Positions 15,835 through 25,553 are shown, numbered from the stretch's first letter. The stretch is DNA of 64,000 nucleotides from an uncultured Acetobacteraceae bacterium (GCA_943912335.1 CALTUD010000005.1:1-64000), one strand, 5' to 3'. Notes: a model not told the origin generated them from the letters alone. A program made the numbers and translations.

Positions 15835-17844
15835 ATGGCCATCGCGAAGATCCTGGGCCTGTTACCCAAGCATGCCGCGAGGCCATCTCGCGCCGCCTGG
15901 CTCCAGTCCGGTGTGTTGGCGTCCGCTGCCTTCGCTCTGGCGATACTGCCTTTCCCGGTCCACGCCAGCCCAGGTCCGGTGCCCGCTCCCTTGCCAGCAC
16001 CGTTGCCGGTCCCGACCGATCATCCTTTTCGCGGCATCATCACCCTTGCCGTCGATGCCACCGATATCGTCCATAAGCTCTACAGGGTAAACGAAACCAT
16101 TCCGGTCCAGGCGCCGGGACCGATGATCCTGTTCTATCCGCGCTGGGAAATCGCCAGCCACGCCCCCACCGGGCCGATCTGGGCATTGGCAGGGTTGCTC
16201 GCCTCGGCCGGCGGCCGTCCCATTCCGTGGCAGCGCGATGCCCTCGATCCCTCTGCCTTCCACCTCGACGTGCCGTCCGGGGTTGGTGCGATCGACCTGT
16301 CGTTCCAATACATCTCGCCACCCTCCGGCGCCGTCGAGATGAGCCCCGCGCTGCTCAGCGTCACATGGAGCCGGACCCTGCTTTATCCGGCCGGATGGTT
16401 CAGCCGGAACATTCCTATTCGCGCCTCCGTCACCCTGCCCAAGGACTTCAAAGCCGCAACAAGCCTCGATCTCGCGGCACGCCACGGCGACACGCTCGAT
16501 TTCGTTCCCGTCGATCTGGAGGTGCTGACGGACAGCCCGCTTTATGCGGGCAGCCACGTCATGCATCTCGATCTGGCGCCCGGCGCACTGAAACCGGTCG
16601 TCGCCGATCTGTTCGCGGATACGGAGGCCGATCTGGTTCTGGAGCCCGGTCGCCTGGATCACCTCCGCGCCGGTATTCGTGCGGCAAACCAGGTGTTCGG
16701 TCTCGGCCATTACAACCGATACGACATGCTGGTCTCACTCAGCGACCGCCTGATCTCCGATGGCGGCCTGGAACATCAGCGGTCCAGCGAAATCAACCTG
16801 CCGGCTGATTTCCTGCGCAATCCCGATCGCACGCGCTCCGACGAAACTCTGTTCACGCATGAATACGTCCATTCCTGGAACGGTGTGTCCCGTCAGGGCG
16901 AAGGCATCTGGACGCCGGATCTCAACACGCCGAAGCGTGATGATTCTCTCTGGATTTACGAAGGACAAACTGAACTCTGGGGAGTCGTTCTGGCCGCACG
17001 TGCAGGTTTGCTGACCAAGGAAGAAGCGCTCGATCTGCTGGCGACCTACGCGGCGATCCAGCAGGCCCGGGTCGGACGCGTCTGGAAGACCCTCGCCGAT
17101 ACCACGAACGATCCGATCTACATGATCGGCCACAGCATCCCGGATCGAGATTGGCAGCGCCGTGAGGATTTCTACGGCGGCGGTCTTCTGCTTTGGCTCG
17201 ACGTCGCCATGACCATGCGTTCCCGGTCGCAGGATCGCATCGGTCTCGACGATTTCGCCCACCGGTTCTTCGGCGGCGACGATCCCGGGACCACCATCAG
17301 AACCTACGAAATTGCGTCCGTTCCGCGCGTCCTGAACGATCTTGTGCCTTACGACTGGAACACGCTGCTCGCCGCGCATCTCGACACCCATGACGGGCGC
17401 GCCCTTCTCGACGGGATCGAGAAGGGCGGCTACCGGCTTGTATTCGATCGCACACCCAGCGCGGTGTTCACGCAGGAAGCCTTCGGCGATACCGATCTGT
17501 CGTTCTCCCTTGGCCTCGCCGCCCGCCGCGGCGGCCGCGTCGATTCCGTTTCCTGGGACGGACCCGCGTTTCGGGCCGGATTGTCGCCGGGAGACACGAT
17601 CGAAACGGTGAACCATCGCCCGTTCTCCCCGACGGCCCTTCTGCAAGCTGCCGACGCCGCCGCCGACATCCCGGTCACTCTCGGTGTCCGCACCGGGGAC
17701 GGTTTCCGAGACCTCGCGATCCCCTATCGAGGCCATCTGCGCTTCCCGCATCTGCAACAGGTCCAGGGTGCACAGGATCGGCTCGGCGTGTTCCTTTCGC
17801 CGTCCGACGGTTCTTCCGACAAAGTGACCATGCGAGGCAGATGA
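15835..17844 (+). CDS. M61 family metallopeptidase with PDZ domain
   Basis: 669 residues from ATG 15835 (GTG 15832 is equally possible). A long signal peptide or anchor (about residues 25-45) is followed by a Pro/Ala repeat linker, PGPVPAPLPAPLPVP. The zinc site HEYVHS is at residues 342-347, with the distal Glu in WIYEGQTELWG about 40 residues on, both M61 (glycyl aminopeptidase) hallmarks. A PDZ-like domain lies around 555-640 (SPGDTIETVNHRPFSP). M61 enzymes are aminopeptidases preferring small N-terminal residues; this one should act in the periplasm. Confidence 0.85.
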   Translation: MAIAKILGLLPKHAARPSRAAWLQSGVLASAAFALAILPFPVHASPGPVPAPLPAPLPVPTDHPFRGIITLAVDATDIVHKLYRVNETIPVQAPGPMILFYPRWEIASHAPTGPIWALAGLLASAGGRPIPWQRDALDPSAFHLDVPSGVGAIDLSFQYISPPSGAVEMSPALLSVTWSRTLLYPAGWFSRNIPIRASVTLPKDFKAATSLDLAARHGDTLDFVPVDLEVLTDSPLYAGSHVMHLDLAPGALKPVVADLFADTEADLVLEPGRLDHLRAGIRAANQVFGLGHYNRYDMLVSLSDRLISDGGLEHQRSSEINLPADFLRNPDRTRSDETLFTHEYVHSWNGVSRQGEGIWTPDLNTPKRDDSLWIYEGQTELWGVVLAARAGLLTKEEALDLLATYAAIQQARVGRVWKTLADTTNDPIYMIGHSIPDRDWQRREDFYGGGLLLWLDVAMTMRSRSQDRIGLDDFAHRFFGGDDPGTTIRTYEIASVPRVLNDLVPYDWNTLLAAHLDTHDGRALLDGIEKGGYRLVFDRTPSAVFTQEAFGDTDLSFSLGLAARRGGRVDSVSWDGPAFRAGLSPGDTIETVNHRPFSPTALLQAADAAADIPVTLGVRTGDGFRDLAIPYRGHLRFPHLQQVQGAQDRLGVFLSPSDGSSDKVTMRGR

Positions 17845-18174
17845 GCGTGTCGGAGGACTACGGTGCCGCGATGAAGACTCCAACGGCCTCGCCGAGATGG
17901 CCATCGTCCGGCGCCGTCTCGGGCCGGGTGCGCAGGCAGCGTTGTCGCGGATCGTGCGGGCGAAGATGCAACGGCACCGGACTTTCCGGCCGGGATGGAC
18001 CGCGAACGAGGCAGGGCGTGGACGAATTACAATTTCTATCGCAGCGGGCTGAGATCGCGTCGCATTGATAATGGGATAATCTTAAAACTTCCCCCCAACC
18101 CGCGCGTCTCCAATGAACCCGCCGCGCCCCCGCACGCTTCCCCCTCGACGCTTCCGCTTCGAGGTTCCTTTCCC
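17845..18174 (+). other. 330 bp intergenic region upstream of katE
   Basis: Holds an AT-rich patch at 18062-18089 (TTGATAATGGGATAAT) that stands out from the GC-rich surroundings and is a candidate katE promoter or regulator site, about 85-110 bp before the start codon. No textbook OxyR site was recognised. Short open frames here look like noise. Confidence 0.4.
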
Positions 18175-20268
18175 ATGCCCGATCAACACACCGATCCCGT
18201 CGCCCTGCTCAAACATGTCGGCGAGGGCGGGGAAACGCAGCTCCCGGCCGACGGCGACCATCCGCCCATGACCACCAACCAGGGCGCGATCATCGCCGAC
18301 GACGAGAATTCCCTCAAAGCCAACGGCCGCGGCCCGGTGCTGATGGAAGATTTCGTGCTGATGGAAAAGATCAGCCATTTCAACCATGAACGCATCCCCG
18401 AGCGCGTGGTCCACGCCCGTGGCGCCGCGGCGCACGGCTATTTCGAGCTCACCGACTCGCTCGCCGAATTCACCCGTGCCGAGGTGCTCACCAAGGTCGG
18501 CCAGCGCACACCGGTCTTCACGCGCTTCTCCACCGTCGCCGGCAATCAGGGCTCGGCCGACACGGCGCGCGACGTGCGCGGCTTCGCGGTGAAGTTCTAC
18601 ACCCAGCAGGGCAACTGGGATCTGGTCGGCAACAACATCCCGGTCTTCTTCATCCAGGATTCGATCAAGTTCCCCGACCTGATCCACGCCGCCAAGCAGG
18701 AGCCCGATCGCGGTTTCCCGCAGGCGCAGACGGCGCATGACACGTTCTGGGACTTCGCGTCGCTGTCGCCGGAAAGCACCCACATGCTGATGTGGATCAT
18801 GTCCGACCGCGCCATCCCGCGCTCCTACGGCATGATGGAAGGCTTCGGCGTCCACACCTTCCGCCTGCTGAACGAGGCCGGCAAGAGCACCTACGTCAAG
18901 TTCCACTGGCGGCCGAAGCTCGGCTCGCAGTCGGTGGTCTGGGACGAGGCGCTCAAGATCAGCGGCGGCGATCCCGATTTCCACAGGCGCGACCTCTGGG
19001 ATTCGATCGAGGCCGGAAACTTCCCGGAATGGGAGCTGGGCGTGCAGCTCTTCGACGAGGATTTCGCCAGATCCTTCGATTTCGACGTCCTCGACGCCAC
19101 CAAGCTGATCCCCGAGGAACAGATCCCGCTGCGCATCGTCGGGCGCATGGTGCTGGACCGGAACCCGGACAACTATTTCGCCGAAACCGAGCAGGTCGCG
19201 TTCTGCACCTCGCATGTCGTGCCGGGCATCGACTTCACCAACGACCCGCTGCTGCAGGGCCGCAACCAGTCCTATCTCGACACGCAATTGTCCCGCCTCG
19301 GCGGACCGAACTTCGCGCAGCTGCCGATCAACCGCCCGCAATGCCCGATGCGCAATTTCCAGCGCGACGGCCACATGGCGATGAACATCCCCAAGGGCCG
19401 CGTCTCCTACGGCCCGAGCTCGCTGGAACCCACCACCGAACGCGCCGATCCGAAAGCGGGCTTCAACTCCTTCCCGGCCCGCGAGGAGGGCGACAAGCTC
19501 CGCGCCCGCTCCAAGAGCTTTGCCGATCACTACAGCCAGGCGCTGCAATTCTTCCAAAGCCAGACCAAGCCGGAACAGGACCACATCATCTCCGCCTTCA
19601 TCTTCGAACTCAGCAAGGTGGAAACCGAAGCGGTCCGCACGCGCGTCCTGGCGCAGCTCGGCAACGTCGATCCGGCCATCGCCAAGCGCGTTGCCGCCGG
19701 CCTCGGCCATGAGGGCGCCATCCCCAAGGCCCCCGCCGCCATTCCGGCCCGTACCGACCTCGCGCCTTCCAAGGCGCTCAGCATGCTCGCCAAGTTCGAG
19801 CCCACGCTCCAGGGTCGCAAGATCGGCTGCCTCGTTTCCGACGGCACCGATCCCGCCCTGGTGCTGGAACTGGAAAAGGCCGCCGAAAAGCTCGGCGCCA
19901 TGTTCAAGGTGATCGCCCCCAAGGTCGGCGGCGCCAAGGGCAGCGACGGCGGCACCATCCGCGCCGATTTCCAGCTCGCGGGCGGTCCGTCCGTTCTGTT
20001 CGACACGGTGGTCCTGGCCCTTTCCGCCGACGGCGCCAGGACGCTGGCCAAGGAAGCCGCCGCCGTGGCCTTCGTCCATGACGCCTTCGCCCATCTGAAG
20101 GTGATCGGCCACACCGCCGAGGCGCAGCCGCTGCTGGACAAGGCGGGCGTCGAGCCGGATGCGGGCATCGTCGCCCTGTCCGGCGGCAAGGCGACGGCAG
20201 GCTATCTCAAGCGCGCCAGCGAAGGCCGCATATGGGATCGCGAGCCGAACGTGCGCGAGGTCTTCTGA
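18175..20268 (+). CDS. katE: Large-subunit catalase (HPII/KatE type)
   Basis: 697 residues from ATG 18175, matching large-subunit clade 2 catalases. The distal His80 is in [13 protein letters not shown], the distal Asn in [13 protein letters not shown] and the proximal Tyr block is [15 protein letters not shown]. The C-terminal 150 residues (from about 540, [11 protein letters not shown]) form the flavodoxin/class I glutamine-amidotransferase-like domain found only in the large catalases. It breaks down hydrogen peroxide in the cytosol; in acetic acid bacteria this is expected to matter during strong periplasmic oxidation. No ferritin or oxyR gene is adjacent. Confidence 0.93.
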   Translation: MPDQHTDPVALLKHVGEGGETQLPADGDHPPMTTNQGAIIADDENSLKANGRGPVLMEDFVLMEKISHFNHERIPERVVHARGAAAHGYFELTDSLAEFTRAEVLTKVGQRTPVFTRFSTVAGNQGSADTARDVRGFAVKFYTQQGNWDLVGNNIPVFFIQDSIKFPDLIHAAKQEPDRGFPQAQTAHDTFWDFASLSPESTHMLMWIMSDRAIPRSYGMMEGFGVHTFRLLNEAGKSTYVKFHWRPKLGSQSVVWDEALKISGGDPDFHRRDLWDSIEAGNFPEWELGVQLFDEDFARSFDFDVLDATKLIPEEQIPLRIVGRMVLDRNPDNYFAETEQVAFCTSHVVPGIDFTNDPLLQGRNQSYLDTQLSRLGGPNFAQLPINRPQCPMRNFQRDGHMAMNIPKGRVSYGPSSLEPTTERADPKAGFNSFPAREEGDKLRARSKSFADHYSQALQFFQSQTKPEQDHIISAFIFELSKVETEAVRTRVLAQLGNVDPAIAKRVAAGLGHEGAIPKAPAAIPARTDLAPSKALSMLAKFEPTLQGRKIGCLVSDGTDPALVLELEKAAEKLGAMFKVIAPKVGGAKGSDGGTIRADFQLAGGPSVLFDTVVLALSADGARTLAKEAAAVAFVHDAFAHLKVIGHTAEAQPLLDKAGVEPDAGIVALSGGKATAGYLKRASEGRIWDREPNVREVF

Positions 20269-20293
20269 TTAAATTACACGATGTAATTTAATC
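20267..20293. terminator. AT-rich perfect hairpin overlapping the katE stop codon
   Basis: Two perfect 12-base arms, GATTAAATTACA and TGTAATTTAATC, around a 3-base loop CGA; the first arm begins inside the katE stop codon (TGA, 20266-20268). It ends 16 bp before the stop of the convergent EamA gene. The position suggests a two-way terminator, but the stem is almost free of G-C pairs and has no T tract, so a protein-binding site is an alternative. Confidence 0.55.
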
Positions 20294-20309
20294 TCGGATC
20301 GACCCGCCG

Positions 20310-21242
20310 TCACTGGCGGGTGATCAGCGGATGCCGGCTCCACCAGCGGGGCCGGCGGATGCGCTCGCGCTCGAAGGTGAACAGCCCGGCGCCGATGATG
20401 ATGATCGAGCCGACAATCATCCACAGGTCGATGCCGATGCCGAACAGCAGGTAATCGAACCCGATCGCCCAGAGCATCTGCGAGTATTGCGGAGGCGCCA
20501 CAAGACTGGCCGGGGCGCGCTCGGAGGCCATCATCATCAACACGTTGGCGATCGCCGCCAGCAGCCCGTAGCCCACCACCCAAAGCCACTCGACCGGCGT
20601 CGGCATCACCAGATGCGGCGCGCAGAGCACGAAACTCGCCACGATCGGCCCGGTCAGTCCGGCGCCATAGAGCGAGATACGCTTCTCGCTCGGCCCCAGG
20701 GCCCGCAGCAGGACGATGGTCACGCCGGCCGCGAACGCGCCCAGGATCGCCGAGACCTGCCCGAAATGGAACGGCTCCACGCCGGGACGCAGCACCACCA
20801 GGACGCCCGCGAAGCCCAGCACCACCGCCGTCCAGCGGCGCCAGCCCACGGGTTCCTTCAGGAAGATCACCGACAGGATCGTGACGAAAGCCGGCATCAG
20901 GAACAGCAGCGACATGGCTTCCGCCATGGACAGTTTGGTGAAGGCGATCACGGAGAACACCGATCCCGCCACCGCCGCCAGGGCCCGCAGCACCCAGGCC
21001 TTCCACGACCGGAACCGGAACAGATCGCCCCAGCTTTCGCCCGGCTTGCGGACGAAGGGCAGCACCAGAACGCCCAGCAGCGCGCCCAGGAACACCACCT
21101 CGAACGGCGGCAGGCTGCCGTTCAGCAGTTTCACCGAGGCATCGCTGATCGAATAGAAGATGTAGGACAGGAAGGCGAGCAGCACGCCCGCGCGCGTGCG
21201 GGACGGGTTCTGCGGGCCGACATTGGTGGTGCTGAATTCCAT
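20310..21242 (-). CDS. EamA-family (DMT) permease
   Basis: 310 residues from ATG 21242; the longer frame adds 30 unlikely residues. Ten predicted membrane helices in two EamA repeats: the first starts GVLLAFLSYIFYSISDASVK, the second GQVSAILGAFAAGVTIVLLR. The pattern AFTKLSMAEAMSLLFLMPAF is typical of the RhaT/EamA inner-membrane exporters. Such proteins export amino acids, purines or other metabolites; the substrate cannot be deduced. Convergent with katE. Confidence 0.85.
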   Translation of the reverse strand: MEFSTTNVGPQNPSRTRAGVLLAFLSYIFYSISDASVKLLNGSLPPFEVVFLGALLGVLVLPFVRKPGESWGDLFRFRSWKAWVLRALAAVAGSVFSVIAFTKLSMAEAMSLLFLMPAFVTILSVIFLKEPVGWRRWTAVVLGFAGVLVVLRPGVEPFHFGQVSAILGAFAAGVTIVLLRALGPSEKRISLYGAGLTGPIVASFVLCAPHLVMPTPVEWLWVVGYGLLAAIANVLMMMASERAPASLVAPPQYSQMLWAIGFDYLLFGIGIDLWMIVGSIIIIGAGLFTFERERIRRPRWWSRHPLITRQ

Positions 21243-21421
21243 GGCCAGCCTTGCTGCAACGCGGAAGCGCCAGCGATAGCCGGTTGCACCCACCCTGCGA
21301 AGAGCGTGCGCGGCCGGAAACAACGCCGCCACGCGTTTACCCTCGTGTGGTCACGGATCGGCCATGGTTCGGGCAGTGGGCCCGATCGGACCCGGGTTTC
21401 TTCGTTCCTGGGCCCAGAAGG

Positions 21422-21441
21422 AACCGGGGAAATCCCCGGTT
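21422..21441 (-). terminator. GC-rich hairpin downstream of the small exported-protein gene
   Basis: Perfect 8-bp arms AACCGGGG and CCCCGGTT around AAAT, 13 bp past the stop of the minus-strand gene at 21455. No T run follows, so factor-independent termination is uncertain. More palindromic sequence (CTGGGCCCAG) lies just beyond it toward 21400. Confidence 0.5.
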
Positions 21442-21454
21442 GTCCGGAGCGGTG

Positions 21455-21802
21455 TCAGCGCGGCCGATTCTGCCTCGCGCGCTCCCGGGCGACGGCGCCC
21501 GGCGGGAGCATCGTGCCAGGCGCCATGCCGTTCGGCAGACCGGGCGCGCCGATGCCGTAGCCTGGCATCATCGGCTGAATCGGCGGCGCCGGTGTCGGTG
21601 GGGCGGCGATCGCGTTCGGGCTCGGCTGGCCGATCGCGGGCGCGGTGGAGGCGGGAGCGCTGAGCCCGGTTCCGGCCCCGGAGATGTTCAGCGCGTTCGG
21701 CGAGGCCGGTGCGAGACCGGCGCTGTTGGCGAACTGCGCGCGGGCCGGGAGGGCGGCGAACACCAGCAGCGTTCCGATCGCGAGGATCGATGCGGTTTTC
21801 AT
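21455..21802 (-). CDS. Small exported Pro/Ala-rich protein
   Basis: 115 residues from ATG 21802. Signal peptide MKTASILAIGTLLVFAALPA with cleavage after ARA, then a low-complexity mature part rich in Ala, Pro, Gly and Asn (ASPNALNISG, PTPAPPIQPMMPGYG) ending in a basic tail. No folded domain is apparent; such proteins are common in the periplasm of acetic acid bacteria and have no known job. The frame is open a further 430 codons upstream, but that is a shadow of the SDR gene and the repeat element. Divergent from the SDR gene, 114 bp apart. Confidence 0.6.
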   Translation of the reverse strand: MKTASILAIGTLLVFAALPARAQFANSAGLAPASPNALNISGAGTGLSAPASTAPAIGQPSPNAIAAPPTPAPPIQPMMPGYGIGAPGLPNGMAPGTMLPPGAVARERARQNRPR

Positions 21803-21916
21803 GCGATGACGCCTCTGCCGTTCCCATCCGAGATGGCGATGCCGACTTCCGCGCACAAGCGCAGAACGTTTTCCTGTTCCTGCCGTTAGCGTCCGGCAAA
21901 ACGAGGAACGGCTGCG

Positions 21917-22948
21917 ATGCGATCGAACAAGGTGGTGGTGGTCACGGGCGGCACCATGGGCATCGGCCGGGCCACCGCGCTCGCTTTCGCCCGCGCCGGG
22001 TGGGACGTGGCGGTGCTGGCGCGGGGCGAAACGCGCCTGCGGAGCACGGCGCGCGAGCTGGAAGCGGCGGGCGCCCGCGTGCTGACGATCGGCTGCGACG
22101 TGGCCGACGACGCCGCGGTGGAGGCGGCGGCCGAGCGGATCGAGAACGAGCTGGGGCCGATCGAGGCCTGGATCAACAACGCCATGGCCACCGTGATCTC
22201 GCCTGCCTTGTCGGTCGAACCGAGAGATTGGCGTCGCGTCACCGATGTCACCTATCTCGGGCTCGTGTTCGGCACCCTGGCCGCGCTGAAGCGGATGCGT
22301 GGACGCGATCGCGGTGTGATCGTGCAGGTCTCGTCGGGTCTGGCGCTGCGTGCGGCGCCTCTGCAGGCCGCCTATTGCGGCGCGAAGGGTGCGGTGAACG
22401 GCTTCACCGACAGTCTGCGCTCCGAGCTGATCCATGACGGCTGCGGCGTCAAACTCGTCACGGTCTATCTGCCGGCGGTGAACACGCCGCAATTCCGCCG
22501 TGCCCGCAACTACACCGGCGCCGGGCAGAACGCGCCGGACCCGGTGTTCGACCCGCGTACCTGCGCCGATGCCATCCTGCGCGGAGTGGAGAGACCGGAG
22601 CGCGAGATCTGGGTGGGCCGCTCGACCTGGGCGATGCAGGCGATCCAGGTCGCGGCGCCATCTCTCGGCGACAGAAAGGCGGCGCAGATGTGGGACGCGC
22701 AGCTCGATCCCTCCGTGCCTCCGGCCAATCCGGGCAATCTCCATGACGTGGACGAGGATGATCCGGGAATCGACGGGCCGTTCGGCGCCCGCACCAAGCC
22801 GCCCGGCGCCGAATACGTCACCAGCTGTACTCGCAACGCGGCCGCCCTGCTTCTGGGTTTTGCCGCCCTGGCGGGGGCGGGTGCGCTTCTGGCGCCCTTG
22901 GCGGTGGCGGCGGGGTTGAGCGGATTGGGTCGGCGCTGGAACGCGTAG
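21917..22948 (+). CDS. Short-chain dehydrogenase/reductase with C-terminal extension
   Basis: 343 residues. The N-terminal NAD(P) motif is TGGTMGIG (residues 10-17), the NNA motif is INNAMATV and the catalytic set is Ser139 or 140 plus Tyr153 and Lys157 in YCGAKGA. The 90 residues after the SDR core include an acidic stretch (LHDVDEDDPGIDG) and a hydrophobic segment (AAALLLGFAALAGAGALLAP) that may anchor it in the membrane. This layout is known from a group of SDRs of unknown substrate. Repeat element copy 2 follows 31 bp after the stop. Confidence 0.85.
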   Translation: MRSNKVVVVTGGTMGIGRATALAFARAGWDVAVLARGETRLRSTARELEAAGARVLTIGCDVADDAAVEAAAERIENELGPIEAWINNAMATVISPALSVEPRDWRRVTDVTYLGLVFGTLAALKRMRGRDRGVIVQVSSGLALRAAPLQAAYCGAKGAVNGFTDSLRSELIHDGCGVKLVTVYLPAVNTPQFRRARNYTGAGQNAPDPVFDPRTCADAILRGVERPEREIWVGRSTWAMQAIQVAAPSLGDRKAAQMWDAQLDPSVPPANPGNLHDVDEDDPGIDGPFGARTKPPGAEYVTSCTRNAAALLLGFAALAGAGALLAPLAVAAGLSGLGRRWNA

Positions 22949-22979
22949 GGCAATTGGGGGGGGGGGCGTGACGAGAATC

Positions 22980-23092
22980 TTCTTTTTCTGAAGAAAAAGA
23001 AGCAAAAAGACCTCTGTCCGTTTGGTATGAGTGTTGATGTAGTATGGAGCCAAACGGACAAAAGTTCTTTGGTTCTTTCTTCCAAGAAAGAA
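22980..23092 (+). repeat. Intergenic hairpin-ended repeat element, copy 2
   Basis: 113 bp, the cleanest copy. The left hairpin at 22980-23001 has perfect 10-bp arms TTCTTTTTCT/AGAAAAAGAA; the right hairpin at 23073-23092 has perfect 9-bp arms TTCTTTCTT/AAGAAAGAA. Between them GTCCGTTTGG (23016-23025) pairs with CCAAACGGAC (23050-23059), so the whole element can fold as one long stem with forked ends. It sits between the convergent SDR and pirin genes. Confidence 0.9.
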
Positions 23093-23143
23093 CACTCGTC
23101 CTGTTATTTCCAGTGGAGAGGCCGCGACGCGGTCCCCTTCTGT

Positions 23144-23842
23144 TCAGGCGGCGTCCACCATCACTAGCTCTGCATCCTCGAGGGCCGTGATGCGCAGCGC
23201 GGTTTCGCCGGTGATGGCGGCGCCGTCGCGTGTTTCCAGGCGGACGCCGTTCACCTCGATGCTGCCCACCGCCGGCACCAGATAGGCGTGCCGGTCGGCG
23301 GTGATCGGGTAGTCCACCGTGGCGCCGGCGGCGAGGGTCGCGCCGACGATGCGGGCGTCGGTGCGGATCGGCAGCGCGTCCTCGTCGCCCGGAATGCCGC
23401 TGGCCAGCGTCACGAACCGGCCGGAGCGTTCGCCGCGTGGGAACGGCTTGGCGCCCCAGGACGGCGCATCGCCGCGCGCGCTCGGCTCGATCCAGATCTG
23501 GAACAGGCGCGTGGTCTCGCTTTCGGCGTTCCATTCCGAATGGCGCACGCCGGTGCCGGCGCTCATCACCTGCACGTCGCCCGCCTCGGTGCGACCGTGG
23601 TTGCCCAGGCTGTCCTGATGGGTGATGGCGCCTTCGCGCACATAGGTGATGATTTCCATGTCGCGATGCGGGTGCGGCGGAAAACCGGAATCGGCGGCGA
23701 TGGCGTCGTCGTTCCAGACCCGCAGCGCGCCCCAGCCCATGCGGGACGGATCGTGGTAGCTGGCGAAGGAGAAATGGTGTTTGGCGTCGAGCCAACCATG
23801 GTTGGCGCCGCCGAGCGAAGCGAAGGGCCTGCGGTCGATCAT
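23144..23842 (-). CDS. Pirin family protein (quercetinase-like)
   Basis: 232 residues from ATG 23842. The four metal ligands of pirins are all present: His57 and His59 in PPHPHRDMEIITY, His101 and Glu103 in VRHSEWNAES. The N-terminal half is the pirin cupin (GWGALRVWNDD), the second cupin is degenerate. Bacterial pirins such as YhhW can act as quercetin dioxygenases, others bind and modulate enzymes. It is transcribed away from a LysR regulator gene 102 bp apart, an arrangement often seen for pirins, so the regulator probably controls it. Confidence 0.9.
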   Translation of the reverse strand: MIDRRPFASLGGANHGWLDAKHHFSFASYHDPSRMGWGALRVWNDDAIAADSGFPPHPHRDMEIITYVREGAITHQDSLGNHGRTEAGDVQVMSAGTGVRHSEWNAESETTRLFQIWIEPSARGDAPSWGAKPFPRGERSGRFVTLASGIPGDEDALPIRTDARIVGATLAAGATVDYPITADRHAYLVPAVGSIEVNGVRLETRDGAAITGETALRITALEDAELVMVDAA

Positions 23843-23944
23843 CTCGAACACTCCAGTTCGGGCCGGAACGGTCCCGTTGACGGGAACATGGTCTTCCTCG
23901 TGGATTGACGGAACAGAAACGTCGGCATCACATCGTTTCCTGGA

Positions 23945-24877
23945 ATGACAAGACAGCTTCCCGACCTCGAAGCCTGGGCGATCTTCGCCACCGTGGCCGA
24001 ACATGGCTCGTTCTCGCGCGCGGCGGCGGAGCTGGGCTTGTCGAATCCCACCGTCTCCAAGGCGATCGGCCGGCTGGAGGCGCGTCTCGGCTTCGCGCTG
24101 CTGTCGCGCACCTCGCGTCGCTTGTCGCTGACCGGAGCCGGGCAGGCGGCGCTGGAGCGTGCCGCGCGCATCCTGGCCGAAGGCGAGGCGGTCGAGCAGG
24201 AGGCGGCCGAGCAGGCGCGTGTGCCGCGTGGGCGCGTTCGTTTGAGCGCGCCGTTGTCGTTCGGCATTGCCCATCTGGGGCCCGTGCTGCCTGGTCTGCT
24301 GCGCGCCTATCCGGAGATCGAGCTCGATCTGGCCTTGAGCGACCGCAAGGTGGATCTGGTGGCGGAAGGCTTCGATCTGGCCCTGCGGATCGGCAGCCTC
24401 GTGGATTCCTCGCTGTTGTCGCGGCGCCTGTGTTCGGTGCGTCTGCTTCTGGTGGGGGCGCCCGGCTATTTCGCAGTGCATGGCATGCCGGAGCGTCCGT
24501 CAGACCTGCTGCGGCATCGCCTGATCGGCTACACCGGCGGCAGCGGCCGCACCGCGTGGCGCTTCACCCATGCGCATGAGGCCGAGGAAACCGTACAGCC
24601 GCCGGTCCGGCTGTGGACGGATAACGCGGATGTCGTGATGCCGGTTCTGCTGGCGGGCGAAGGGCTGACGTTGCTGCCGGAGTTCCTGGTCTGGCAGGCG
24701 CTCCGCGACGGGCGGCTGATGGCCGCGCTGCCGGACTGGCCGATCGCGCCGCTGGGGCTGCATCTGCTGATGCCGCCGAACCCGCTCCGGCCGCAGCGGG
24801 TGCAGGTGGTGATCGAGGTGCTATCGCGCGAGTTGGCGCGTGCGCCCTGGGCGGGCGAGGGGGCAGGGAGCGGTTGA
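23945..24877 (+). CDS. LysR-family transcriptional regulator
   Basis: 310 residues. The N-terminal winged helix-turn-helix spans about 8-65, with FATVAEHGSFSRAAAELGLS and PTVSKAIGRLEARLGFALL as the helices typical of LysR proteins. The effector domain (RGRVRLSAPLSFGIAHLGPV onward) resembles the CrgA/DmlR branch. Such proteins usually regulate a divergently transcribed neighbour and themselves; here that is the pirin gene. The effector is unknown. The last ten residues are Gly/Ala-rich. Confidence 0.9.
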   Translation: MTRQLPDLEAWAIFATVAEHGSFSRAAAELGLSNPTVSKAIGRLEARLGFALLSRTSRRLSLTGAGQAALERAARILAEGEAVEQEAAEQARVPRGRVRLSAPLSFGIAHLGPVLPGLLRAYPEIELDLALSDRKVDLVAEGFDLALRIGSLVDSSLLSRRLCSVRLLLVGAPGYFAVHGMPERPSDLLRHRLIGYTGGSGRTAWRFTHAHEAEETVQPPVRLWTDNADVVMPVLLAGEGLTLLPEFLVWQALRDGRLMAALPDWPIAPLGLHLLMPPNPLRPQRVQVVIEVLSRELARAPWAGEGAGSG

Positions 24878-24890
24878 GGCCGTCGCGCTT

Positions 24891-25496
24891 CTAGCGCCAA
24901 TCCTCCGGCAGTGGCGGGCCGGGGTTCTGCAAGGGGCCATTGTACAGCCCGGCCTTGCGTCGCTGTTCGGCTACCGTCGCGGGATCGAGCCCGGAGAAGG
25001 CCGCATGAGCGCCAGCCGTGTATTCGGCACGTTCCTTGGCCACGAGCGCGAGCCATGCCGCCTCGGTCATGGTCTCCGGACGCGCCTTGTTCAACGGCAG
25101 GTGCGCCTCAAAGGAAAGCGCCCGGTCGACGATCTGTTTCCAGGCCGCGGGATCGCTCGCCACCCAGCCGTTGATGGTCGCGCCGAGCTGGTCGTCGAGC
25201 GATGCGCGCAGGGCGGCGGCGCCATTGCCTTCGCCGTCGTGATCAGCCTGCGCCCAGGGGCGCGTGCGGTTCTGCATGACGTAGAACCAGAACGTCGCCT
25301 GTTCCCGGCGTCCCTGGCCCCAGAGCCAGGTGATGAGCTGCGCGTAGGCGAAGGGTTCGACGCTGTCAGGATGGGCGAGGATCGATTCCGGTGTGGCCTC
25401 GGCCGGGGCGGATTGGGCAGCCGCGCGCGCGGGGTGGGCGAGGCCGAGGCAGGATGCGAGGGCCAGCGAGGCTGCTACCAGGAGTGTCCGTGCCAT
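24891..25496 (-). CDS. Exported hypothetical protein
   Basis: 201 residues from ATG 25496. The signal peptide is MARTLLVAASLALASCLGLA, probably cut after PARAAA. The mature part is helical and Trp-rich: SVEPFAYAQLITWLWGQGRR, EQATFWFYVMQNRTRPWAQ, then LDDQLGATINGWVASDPAAW. The pattern of paired helices recalls small periplasmic proteins without a named domain. The upstream frame up to 25661 is the shadow of repeat copy 3. It follows htrA on the same strand, with the element in the gap, so it likely has its own promoter. Confidence 0.7.
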   Translation of the reverse strand: MARTLLVAASLALASCLGLAHPARAAAQSAPAEATPESILAHPDSVEPFAYAQLITWLWGQGRREQATFWFYVMQNRTRPWAQADHDGEGNGAAALRASLDDQLGATINGWVASDPAAWKQIVDRALSFEAHLPLNKARPETMTEAAWLALVAKERAEYTAGAHAAFSGLDPATVAEQRRKAGLYNGPLQNPGPPLPEDWR

Positions 25497-25553
25497 TCTC
25501 GATCCTCGATTTGCATCACTGCGCTGTAGGAGGGGGTGAGAAAAGAGGAAGTC

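Noticed and set aside
21803..23095. Upstream extension of the small exported-protein frame through the SDR gene and repeat copy 2
   Set aside because: The signal peptide begins at 21802; the extension is an antisense shadow and includes the repeat element.
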